From assembly GCA_964440345.1 (NCBI GenBank), contig CAYTSA010000021.1:1-47403 (forward strand): a stretch of DNA of 47,403 nucleotides, read 5' to 3'. Of this stretch, positions 45,301 to 47,403 are shown in pieces (the stretch's first letter is position 1; each line of letters starts with the position of its first letter). This DNA is from CAYTSA01 sp964440345 (lineage in GTDB: Bacteria; Desulfobacterota; Desulfovibrionia; Desulfovibrionales; Desulfovibrionaceae). The notes beneath the pieces are model-generated. The model made no database searches and was not told the DNA's origin. It was given only the letters and a program-made list of their open reading frames with translations. Position numbers and translations under genes: made by a program.

Positions 45301-46597
45301 AGAGGGCCGCGTGGTCATAGAGGAAATTGCCATGGACGGCGCCGCGGCGTTTCAGAGGTTCATCGTCGGCCAACGCCGCACGTTGCTGGACGTGAGCACA
45401 TTGCCCATATTCCGGGTCTGGCTGTGCCGCTGTTCGGACGGCGATTACCTGGGGCTGGTGACGCACCACAGCCTGGCCGACGGCTTTGCCGCGTCCCTGC
45501 TCTGCGGACGGCTGTTGGAGCTGTATGAAACGCTGGCCAAGGGCGGGGAGGCGGCAGGCCAGCCACAGGCCGAGCAATACTGGCAATACGCCCTGGCTCA
45601 GCAGGACCCGGTCTACACGCAGGCGGAAACCCTAGCCTGGCATGGCCGGCTGCTGGCCGGCAGGTCGACGGCTATGGGGCTGCCCTACAGCTGCGATCCA
45701 CAAGAATTTGATCAGGCAGTGCTGGACCAGGCTGGCCGCCGTGTCCTGGCCTTGCCCCGGGAATATGCAGAACAGCTGGAAGCGTTCCACCGCAGCCAGG
45801 GCTACACCCTGACGCAGGTGTTTCTGGCCGCCGCGGCCTTGCTGCTGACGCGGGGGCTTGGCAACCACTCGGCAGTTGTTCAGATGACGACCAGCCATCG
45901 GGACCGGGCCGGTCTGGCCGACGCGGTGGGCGAGTTCGCCAACCTGTTGTTCCTGCCGCTGGAGGCTGGCACGGACGCGGACGCCGCCAGCGCAGGGGAG
46001 CTGTTGGCCGCGGTCAAGGCGCGTTTTCTGGAGCTCCTGGGGCGGCAGAAAATCCGGCTGGAGAACCTGCTTGCCCTGGCCGGGCTGGAGGGGCTGGATG
46101 GGTACTACCGTCAGCTGGGCGACGTGGTTCTGGACAGTACAGACCTGGACGCGGCCGGTCTGGACGCGGCCGGCCAGATGCGCGGCGGGCGGTCGCTCTT
46201 TGCCGAATCCGTGCTTCAGGACGACAGCGATCAGGAAACAACCTTTGCCACGCTTTCGTTCCAGCTGCTCAAAGTAAACGGCCGCGTTTCCATCATCACC
46301 GTGTACCGCAGGCAGATTTTCGAGGCTGCAATCATCGACCGCATGGCCTGGTTGCTAGGCGAGCTTGCCGCAGCTCTGGCCAGCGATCCGCAACGGCCAG
46401 TGGAGCATATATGTGTAGAATATAAAGATGATTTTGATGCATTGCGGGCGCTTACGCAACGCTGGGGATCGACGCAAAAACGAGAACTGGCCGCCTATGC
46501 GGACCCGCAGGTGCTGGCTGCGCTGGAGCTGTGCCAGGCCGGCGGGTTGCGTCTGGAGGATGTGGAAGCGGTCGTGAAACAAGGAGCCGGCTCATGA
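27323..46597 (+). CDS. giant FAAL-primed trans-AT polyketide synthase ending in a condensation domain
   Basis: One unbroken frame for about 6,425 residues, a modular synthase with no AT domain in any module, so it depends on the trans-AT at 15445. Order: FAAL-ACP1 / KS1-KR1-MT1-ACP2 / KS2-MT2-ACP3 / KS3-ACP-like-KR2-ACP4 / KS4-ACP5-TE / KS5-ACP6-C. All five KS keep the active Cys, but only KS1 and KS3 keep the HGTGT histidine. No DH or ER domain is visible. The predicted chain starts with a fatty acid and carries hydroxyl and methyl groups; a condensation domain at the end suggests transfer to an amine or alcohol. Start: GTG 27323 has AAGGA ten bases upstream; TTG 27287 and ATG 27338 are alternatives. 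Its stop overlaps the next gene as ATGA. The six module entries that follow give the detail. Confidence 0.96.
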   Translation: MTKNAMLCAPFMSQATDFPSKSVLGWLPESGPQEFLDGQELEQAAGSLAVALQDILQVQERAVLALPCGIDYVAALLACWRANITAVPAPATDVASPKALAAKLPSLLQSSRASCVLATGELAEYLAAQPGLRHVNVCDVRELQVSGGPAIAPRPRRPGDLGMLLYTSGSTAQPKGVMLTHENLAAQANTAARQWEIGPDSCIVSWAPLFHSFGLIVGIMAPLSRGASCMLMPPGGFVRNPAHWFRCLHEHHATHTGAPNFALDLCCSVVDLDSVMDFSLRRLKAVICGGEPIRRSTWEAFVQKFKSIGFSPEVFCPNYGLSETGSISFSSIGKAPRFLALDPEAMRQRLVRAASQESSAKIITGCGDVAPEMQAVIVHPDTGELCAEDVIGELWVKSASIAAGYLGLDAETLENFHATVKSTGESGFFRTGDLGFMQNGHLFLAGREKEVIIIAGKNYFPSDIEEAIIRCGPAFSSPLQVFSFEKDGREHVCAAIETAAGPEECEQLARTALAAVAAEHQLELSVVCFTPEGALPKTDSGKLQRRQCMEAYLNEALDILYKYPEEHNAVAIREKEAPLYVVTQLIDDVIKQECSVDISHMHTEITFSELGLHSLQHIRIAKRIEDIFQLSFSPASLYKFHTVAQLAGYIAEQLAQGPDVGRSTSARAGSQAERPVAIIGCSCHFPGGVTDPEGLWSLAAAGGNAVTSVGQSRPRILQDAKRYGVDGNFPAWGGFVDDVDRFDAAFFAVSPLEAEAMDPQQRKVMELVWETLARSNTDPGSLAGRGVGLFVGAHSSDYAEIVSQRPQLVHTYGAFLDSGLHMSLLPHRVSRHFDFHGPSELVNTACSSSLVAVHRAAEALRRGECSLALACGINLMFTARIWVLAHKAGMLAADGRCKPFDGAADGFVRAEGYAAVALKPLDQALQDNDPVLAVLASTAVNHDGRSHSLRAPNMEGQKRLLLHAWSKAGLDPRTIGYMEAHGTGTKLGDPIEIQALQEAYAEAAGTAQAQTCALGSVKACIGHAESAAGMAGLVKAVMALRHGVIPGNRHLREVNPYIQLGAGPLYLPQDSRPWTRPLDARGRETPRRAGVSSFGFGGANAHVIVEEYSEARTDPPAPALGPLPGYPFAGERFWIPEETTQQPEYPQSAERPEPARTWTLAPMWETVQPEPAPPLAPEPTTAVYGAWGDGDIRAAMQELFPGAMFDAMPVQPDLQHIVWLAPETPEAPPWDEALLAAQESGVLEFFRFIKQLISLGYGEKTVRLTVAARRTLPVFGGECAAPAHAGLRGLLGTAVREYPAWRARYVDIPEEKPPWRELFSLPCANPCPVYAWRRGEWFQQQLVELSGQLENPSRYRQNGAYVVIGGSGGLGRAWTRYVQERYRARVAWIGRRPADQVSLLEQGGPPLLYVQADAAKPVDMRRAVERIRSEYGEIHGVVHAAVGELDRSLEDMDEEEFRAVLRAKVDTGVHAARVFQDDNLDFFLFFSSVAGFEQNPGMAGYAAGGAFVDSLAAALEFCFSGCVRVMNWGYWNLGVGESIPETFKARIRQSGAEPIAPEEGMAALEQLLAGPLVQHVFLKTSRRPPLDLARPGVQLVRHAQIIPDVSSSLAIISLEPDAAQLEHLRNAQRPDMDAVLLQLLCATLQDLGVFSGQPRIVPFYRRWLEQSLDFLRQAGFVSRDQKILEPATHCHDWESSWKKWTSLRDEWLADPNQKANVLTAEACLQALPDILTGQVKPTDVLFPDASTSLVEGIFKDNVIADFFNNALAETLAAAVRERIRLAPAVRLRILEVGAGTGGTTALVLPKLLPFQEHIAEYCYTDLSRAFLLHAAKHYQPAAPFVRTEIFDVSKPLQEQEIVPGTYDFVLAANVLHATSHMRTTLRNVKAALRANGLLLLNELTDRHLHAHLTFGLLEGWWLTRDPGLRIPGAPGLYPDNWRWLLESEGFVNVSFPVARAQKYKQQIIAAASDGVVYQQENALPGHDASAHAPAVKTPSGGLREKAVELVRAIVADTLRLPAHKLDTAEPLAAYGLDSILIVHITNRLRETFGEVDAALIFSVQTIDGLADHFLAEEPETLAEVCGWQKEVPARSTKSAQIDCTAQPARDPVQPVAVIGLSGRFPGADTARGFWENLKNGVESVAQVPPERWETPADCYCKWGAFLNDCYGFDAPFFRMAPAEAANVDPQERLFLEEAWKAMEDAGYAPSKLAASTRRRTGVFGGVTKLGYNLYSRDGAGPRTSFASLTNRVSHFMNLQGPSLPVDAMCSSALAAVHHACDYLRSGRGELAIAGGVNLYLHPASYVELCRAGLVSRSPHCAAFSQEASGFAPGECAAVAVLKPLDLAERDRDHVYAVILGTGLNHDGRTAGPAVPNPEQQAALIGQVLAESGVEPLSISYMETAANGAAQGDAAEMAALRKAFGEGKANHGRTGSVKPNVGHAEAGSGMAQLVKLIFSLQERILAPTIIHGELHPEIPFARLPFALQRELEPWAVAAGGGGLRRAGVSSLGAGGVNVFAVLEEYAPQAMATGRAAGPFVFIISARTPERLEAYADRWIAWLEKAVSPDMASVAYTLQTGREDMACRLAVVCDSVADVQQKLLEWRQSAEQTDACFWAAGQGSRLLLPDSVELAAQNRRWPELAKLWTLGNPVDWAALYDDSPRRAAGLPGYPFDRKELRPDSAKAAASRPVQPPRSAENGPEENPAAAFYAHEASFVQEEFDLDYLTFAPFPEKVSGFSMTRALTDPANHPEHVAMVRARQDEMRRVLFAGVDFSRVRRVLDIGCGYGTDVIRIAGQFLHVRADGFTIAKAQADLARARIVAKNVSGRVAVHHKDSAKDPFPGGADLAIGVEVTFHVHDKDGLFSNISRSLNEGGRLLLVDYIANLRGPIVDHDVSVHIPTLQGWVDMLSAHGLAVDEAVDVSLRIANFVHDPEADENIARMPDQARAMWRNFVNQSTALEKGWIRYSLIKIRKRTDLSRTQLEIRNRDRLASQTPYAQALENLQREEHAAYPPREESHEPAAQTSLTSVKDALIDIFQDALQLDPAELKTAGSFRDLGVSSLNAVELLEEINARFGTALPTSLLFACNTVQALAQHVAAAQPAAVPAQMAAPRSGKRAAPEQPGLDIAVVGLSCRCAGADGPDELWRLVSQGREHIQDVTDQDWLDFFAEHGEGVPKRYGAMDGLDFFDPGFFRISPREARAMDVSQRLMLEECYKSLENAGYAPRSLAGQRVGLYIGSMGLSPKASDLSHFSLTGSETSILASRLAFILDLHGPALAVNTACASSLVAVHLACWSLRQGETDMALAGGVSVWDHPADFVTMHNAGMLSPTGRCRPFDDAADGIVTGDGVGAVVLKRLEDAERDRDHIYGVIRGSGLNQDGRTAGVTQPSYLAQSRLLAGVYRQASISPERIHYIETHGTATTLGDPVEVHGIQEFFRQVTGKKNFCAIGSLKANIGHTAAAAGVLSLIKTLLCLQRKKLPPHIHFEKENRHIQFAASPVYVNTQLRDWPVEDGPRLAGVSSFGFSGTNAHVLVEGYSQPQPVESAEPCVVPLSARDAADLRQLAVNMLEFVRGHGSERNANVQLQCQAILAELLGVELADIGPQDSFRELGVDQVLKARLAERFSEEHGGALGDALAHCDCIAELAGAENAEPAERVALRDMAYTLQAGRDALEHRVCFVVQTLPELQEKLEEFLRGKDADCACGKSNGKLTEMAARWAEGQDVDWTRLYPGPPPRRIPLPVYPFKRERCERPPFAGVQAWKKDGAASRTAEQAEPLFFRPIWREQPLRPAPGPALARRAVAAPASLSLPGEAVFPLPGMEDRPAQGYERSAQALLKLLQELCARPSQETALVQLVAPGQWPGRLLAGLAGMLRTAQLEHPNVMGQVVELEPDCSPEQAAAVLEENARAPQDVHVRYAQGRRYVAAWEEFAPARDAPSCWRDGGVYLITGGAGGLGLLLARDVVASANSSVVVLAGRSDLSPEKQARMDFLRAGKQHISYRRVDVADGEAVSRLVQEIVAAYGRLDGVVHAAGVLRDGVLLRKRPEELGAVLAAKAAGAVNLDEATRGIDLDFCIFFGSGASMGNPGQADYAAANGFLEMFAQWRYSLAASGKRQGASLCVNWPLWREGGMQIDARTEENLRRSTGMAAMETRTGLQALYAIAAAGQGGQLDARVMVVSGDHDVIRRYVKRGRPQLQGDAKPGLEQADSGKGSEAMVRRLQEICGRAVGMAPERIDARAPLEEYGVDSVLITQMTRELEQICGPVPKTLFYECKTLDSAAARCAAGWPEACAAVCPGPAPREDSLEPIAVIGAAGRFPGAEEPDTALEALWRNVLSGRRAFSDIAPQRWPLEGFYEADPANAVRQAKSYVKRGGFLESFADFDPHFFRIPPGQALDLDPQERLLLTTCWQTLETAGYCPAWLKQSYNKSVGVFVGVTKNGFGLHTQLADTLADSRLPSTSFSSMANRVSYSMDLAGPSLAMDAMCASSMVALHEACESLRRRDCAMALAAGVNLYLHPRALVDLCVGKLATHEPAVHCFAADGGGFIPGEGVGAVLLKPLSQAEKDGDSILGVILSTAMNHGGKTNGYTVPNPRAQQDAAASALRRAGCTPEDIGYIECAANGSAMGDAIEFAALSQVFADRSTPCPAGTLKPNIGHLESAAGMSQLMKTLWQLSKGKLAPTLVEKGRMDPGLDWENSPLRLVVEAEDWPLEHGPRRALVMSNGAGGVCAAMVVEGYQSKTLDSQADAPPQLYLLSARTEDQLRACAVRLRDHLRQNAPHPPSLAYTLQTGREPMRYRLALAAPDLQALSRKLDDFACSSAADCGDAHDFTVLREALSLQEIGRRVDEALASRDLVALAQLWLQGVDAIDWTAVHPGSTPRLALPTYPFAERRYWYGAQTPAPDLQQNMEALIREALYLSPDEQLDADATFTNMGLDSISVVRFMDKLSAALGTPLRETLVFDYPTIARLAQHLRERDLAPQLQEQSIALGEIVRQFPELVPLQAEEDGPLLFCIHPMSGDVGAYSKLAAASRGGFRVLGLRSRGFLTPAEPLKNIEEMGRLYCDIIQAVDPSGPYRLLGASMGGTVAYETARQLQERSGRVQSLFLVEPPLVENDADGRLWRTQPRENALMNANFLLITMLHMDPDIRAHKDRGEFHWPDVEIPFKEAADAPEEELVERLVDSIRARGVKQSRDLLAGRLRSMCAVHQANLHALSRYRAAPLARPQEVRAVLLRTESAAAVSEDVYNPDYLRCIQTEKGTMAPFFSGWGKLLPGLETRLVPGATHFDLLSGPDSGERLAAAVVDSMGQEATLDQGYAPRALAIVGVSGRVPGADGLDELWELMQTGRPAIRGIPADRGWKAADLPAGVRQGGFLHDIDQFDPVFFGVPPKEAAWMDPAERIFLEESWKAVLDAGADPTNLSGRRWGVYCGGGGDYTLLIRDTAGVSPHSTTAAIPGRVSYAMDLTGPCVSLDTGCSASLAAIAQACGDLAAGKCETAIAGGVWMLSTPNLIRNLSRDGLFTTRGAPRALTDAADGMAPAEAAAVLVLKLLSAALEDGDRIHGVIEGWASNHNGKTNGLGAPSVKAQLDLLEQAYGGGVDPAAIQLVEANATGTRLGDRMELQALNEFFGPRASPLALTTIENCTGHSFHASGAVHVLHALLALQRGVLPGAYCDDAPSSALQPPFVLHPSMQPWDTARGEKRRAAVSSFGAAGANVHLILAQAPPAAPKPGPPPRVLWRKRRCWITDAAEQSSETQETSATAAVVDMVTEITGYRQSDLDPSVPLNRYGLDSLMSTRLLALINERFGLALQLADLEEHNSIAGLAALAAGDHRMRKAEPAPAEIPTPSVVWFAERLGNPPAGLGVSIGAVSDAGGLTLAELLDHGVAVLRDGSRCYCVAHASKMLDTPALSPELLDLPEGVLFAPVSQEQRLNLHHSEVLGHFSRNIQHVFALDRDDVDASLLQLAMDALTQSQDTLRTRLLAVGQGWAQAVEPEGRVVIEEIAMDGAAAFQRFIVGQRRTLLDVSTLPIFRVWLCRCSDGDYLGLVTHHSLADGFAASLLCGRLLELYETLAKGGEAAGQPQAEQYWQYALAQQDPVYTQAETLAWHGRLLAGRSTAMGLPYSCDPQEFDQAVLDQAGRRVLALPREYAEQLEAFHRSQGYTLTQVFLAAAALLLTRGLGNHSAVVQMTTSHRDRAGLADAVGEFANLLFLPLEAGTDADAASAGELLAAVKARFLELLGRQKIRLENLLALAGLEGLDGYYRQLGDVVLDSTDLDAAGLDAAGQMRGGRSLFAESVLQDDSDQETTFATLSFQLLKVNGRVSIITVYRRQIFEAAIIDRMAWLLGELAAALASDPQRPVEHICVEYKDDFDALRALTQRWGSTQKRELAAYADPQVLAALELCQAGGLRLEDVEAVVKQGAGS
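27400..29290 (+). other. synthase loading module: fatty acyl-AMP ligase and ACP1
   Basis: About 27400-29010 is an adenylating domain of the fatty acyl-AMP ligase type: LLYTSGSTAQPKGVMLTHEN (27812 on), PNYGLSETGS, FFRTGDLGFM, and GREKEVIIIAGKNYFPSDIEE with the family end PKTDSGKLQRR. It should activate a fatty acid and hand it to ACP1 (about 29060-29290), whose attachment Ser codon is at 29162 within ELGLHS; His replaces the more common Asp before Ser. Confidence 0.9.
29338..33555 (+). other. synthase module 1: KS1-KR1-MT1-ACP2
   Basis: KS1 (29338-30650) has the full triad: Cys codon 29858 in TACSSS, His 30263 in EAHGTGT and His 30389 in GHAES. KR1 (about 31370-32090) has GGSGGLG and Tyr at 31823 (GYAAGG); the Asn four residues after the Tyr in most KRs is Gly here. 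MT1 (about 32200-33240) has the SAM motif ILEVGAGTGG and the look of a C-methyltransferase. ACP2's Ser codon is at 33422 (GLDS). Expected product: a beta-hydroxy, alpha-methyl unit. Confidence 0.9.
33645..36615 (+). other. synthase module 2: KS2 (KS0)-MT2-ACP3
   Basis: KS2 keeps Cys (codon 34115, DAMCSS) and the second His, but the HGTGT segment reads TAANGAA, with Ala (34520) for His, as in non-extending KS0 domains. A post-KS linker ends at GLPGYPF. MT2 (about 35400-36330) is of another type from MT1, with EEFDLDYLTFAPFPEKV and VLDIGCGYGTDV. KS0-MT-ACP is a known arrangement for O-methylation in trans-AT synthases, so MT2 may methylate the hydroxyl made in module 1. ACP3's Ser codon is at 36494 (GVSS). 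Confidence 0.85.
36685..40190 (+). other. synthase module 3: KS3-carrier-like insert-KR2-ACP4
   Basis: KS3 (36685-37923) has an intact triad (Cys 37160 in TACASS, His 37565 in ETHGTAT). Within the post-KS linker (38050-38270) a fold like an ACP appears, but its Ser is replaced by Gln (codon 38156 in LGVDQV). KR2 (about 38640-39880) has TGGAGGLG, the Ser in FFGSGAS, Tyr 39587 and the Asn of YAAAN, so it should be active. ACP4's Ser codon is at 40058 (GVDS). Expected product: a beta-hydroxy unit without dehydration. Confidence 0.88.
40218..43250 (+). other. synthase module 4: KS4 (KS0)-ACP5-internal TE
   Basis: KS4 keeps Cys 40769 (DAMCASS) and the second His (GHLES) but has CAANGSA in place of HGTGT (Ala at 41174). 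No reductive domain follows. ACP5 has Ser codon 42128 (GLDS). Then comes an alpha/beta-hydrolase thioesterase domain (about 42330-43250) with the nucleophile Ser at 42560 (GASMGG) and His at 43172 (GATHFD). A thioesterase is normally the last domain of an assembly line; here KS5 follows it. Confidence 0.87.
43270..46420 (+). other. synthase module 5: KS5 (atypical)-ACP6-condensation domain
   Basis: KS5 is the most divergent: Cys 43742 in DTGCSAS remains, HGTGT reads NATGT (Asn at 44144), and the second His lies in CTGHSFHASG. ACP6's Ser codon is at 44693 (GLDS). About 80 residues I cannot assign precede a condensation domain (about 45090-46420) with an intact HHSLADG (His codons 45464 and 45467). 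No adenylation domain follows, so the acceptor would come from outside or from another protein. Confidence 0.85.
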
Positions 46598-47403
46598 ATC
46601 TGGAGGTAATCATCAACGCATACCGTGAAGGCCGGCTGTCCACCGCAGACGTGAAAACCAGGGTGGCCGCCCTGCGCCAGGGCCAGGCGAAGTCCGCCAG
46701 CGAACACGGGGTCGAGCCGTTTTTCATCGAATGCCAGCGGCTGAACCACGCAACGCAGGGTCGCCCGGTTTTCTGGGTGCACGGCGCTTTTGGCGACGCC
46801 AGCGTCTACACGCCCCTGGCCCGGGCGGTGGAGCGGCCGTTCTACGGTTTGCAGGCCCGCGGGCTGTTCGACGACGCCGTGCCCCTGACCGGCGTGGAAG
46901 CCATTGCCTCCTTTTACCTGCAGCGCGTGCGGGCCGTGCAGCCCGCCGGACCTTACGACCTGGGGGGCTACTCCATTGGCGGCTGCTTTGCCTACGAGCT
47001 GGCCGGGCTGTTGCAGCAGGCCGGGGAGCAGGTCCGGTCGCTGACCATGGTGGACTCCTTCTATCCGCCGCATCACGCCGTGTTCCACTTCAGCCAGTAC
47101 GACGCGCTGTATTTTCTGGCCGCCGGACTGGTGAACCTGGTTTACCGCAACGAGCCGGACCGGGCTGCTGCGGTGCTGGAAAACCTGGAAAAACCGAGTC
47201 GGAACGATGCTACCGGCGACCTGGCTGGAAACTTTGCGCAGTTTTGCCTGCGGGCCGGCGTGACCAGGCCCGAAGGGTGGATAGAAAAATATTTCACGAA
47301 GATGCTGCGCATCCAGGCCGGCTATAAAATGGCCGAACATACGCCGCGGCCTCTGCTGCAGCCGGTGGAGCGGGCCCGGTATTTTCGCAACCGCGCCGGG
47401 TTG
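46594..47403 (+). CDS. thioesterase-domain protein, 3' truncated
   Basis: Open for 270 codons to the right edge with no stop, so its true length is unknown. The first 30 residues (VIINAYREGRLSTADVKTRVAAL) look like the short helical segments that start trans-AT PKS subunits. The rest is a type I thioesterase-like alpha/beta hydrolase: GRPVFWVHGAFGDASVY (oxyanion region), FYGLQARGL, the nucleophile elbow GGYSIGG, and LTMVDSF. The ATG overlaps the synthase stop as ATGA, which indicates coupled translation. It may be a stand-alone editing or release enzyme, or the start of another synthase subunit. A second thioesterase in addition to the internal one is notable. Confidence 0.88.
   Translation, partial: MNLEVIINAYREGRLSTADVKTRVAALRQGQAKSASEHGVEPFFIECQRLNHATQGRPVFWVHGAFGDASVYTPLARAVERPFYGLQARGLFDDAVPLTGVEAIASFYLQRVRAVQPAGPYDLGGYSIGGCFAYELAGLLQQAGEQVRSLTMVDSFYPPHHAVFHFSQYDALYFLAAGLVNLVYRNEPDRAAAVLENLEKPSRNDATGDLAGNFAQFCLRAGVTRPEGWIEKYFTKMLRIQAGYKMAEHTPRPLLQPVERARYFRNRAGL

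Noticed and set aside
27287..46597. AT, DH or ER domains within the giant synthase
   Set aside because: No GHSxG-type AT, HxxxGxxxxP DH or ER motif was found between the KS and ACP domains; the only GxSxG serine hydrolase motif belongs to the TE.
1..47403. CRISPR arrays, rRNA genes, integrase or phage genes
   Set aside because: I looked for regularly spaced repeats, rRNA-like sequence and integrase motifs and found none. An integrase would be expected if the tRNA is a true attachment site, so this counts against that idea within the window.

Overview
The window looks like the chromosome of a delta-proteobacterium, most likely a Desulfovibrionales-type anaerobe. The pointers are GC-rich genes, a TAXI-type TRAP transporter with fused permease, a DsbD reductase, a FlgM-like protein, and a small glutaredoxin-like selenoprotein of a kind I associate with sulfate reducers. 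The genus is inference; there is no rRNA gene to anchor it.

Positions 1-15,400 are mostly core genome: the end of recN, a zinc-ribbon protein, a nitroreductase, rsfS, gpmI and a second zinc-ribbon protein on the plus strand; dsbD, two unknown genes, a PDZ protein and glucokinase on the minus strand; a two-UGA selenoprotein gene (9360-9569) that ordinary gene calling misses; the TRAP transporter operon; then a short minus-strand group ending in a FlgM-like gene. Intergenic spaces carry two families of short dispersed repeats. A tRNA-Thr(CGT) gene at 15321 ends this part.

Positions 15,445-47,403 hold a trans-acyltransferase (trans-AT) polyketide synthase island directly after the tRNA. A minus-strand operon of seven packed genes (24286 down to 15445) encodes an ABC exporter of the cyclic-peptide-export type, a Cys-rich periplasmic-type protein, an SPFH/prohibitin protein, a 53-residue membrane protein, an Sfp-type phosphopantetheinyl transferase, a periplasmic ABC-type binding protein, and a three-domain AT-AT-enoylreductase. 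Next come a DUF697 membrane protein, an IS1595-type transposase relative whose catalytic residues appear lost, and a SAM O-methyltransferase. After an AT-rich intergenic region lies one reading frame of about 19.3 kb for a synthase of about 6,425 residues: FAAL-ACP / KS-KR-MT-ACP / KS0-MT-ACP / KS-(Ser-less ACP-like)-KR-ACP / KS0-ACP-TE / KS0-ACP-C. A thioesterase gene overlaps its stop and runs off the right edge.

Inferred working: the FAAL adenylates a fatty acid and loads it on the first carrier; the PPTase arms the carriers; the separate AT-AT-ER protein supplies malonyl units, since the synthase has no AT; two KS domains extend and three lacking the HGTGT histidine pass the chain on. The exporter and the membrane/periplasmic proteins would handle export or self-protection. 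There is a trans-ER but no DH domain in the window, so dehydrating modules probably lie beyond 47,403 and the cluster is incomplete here.
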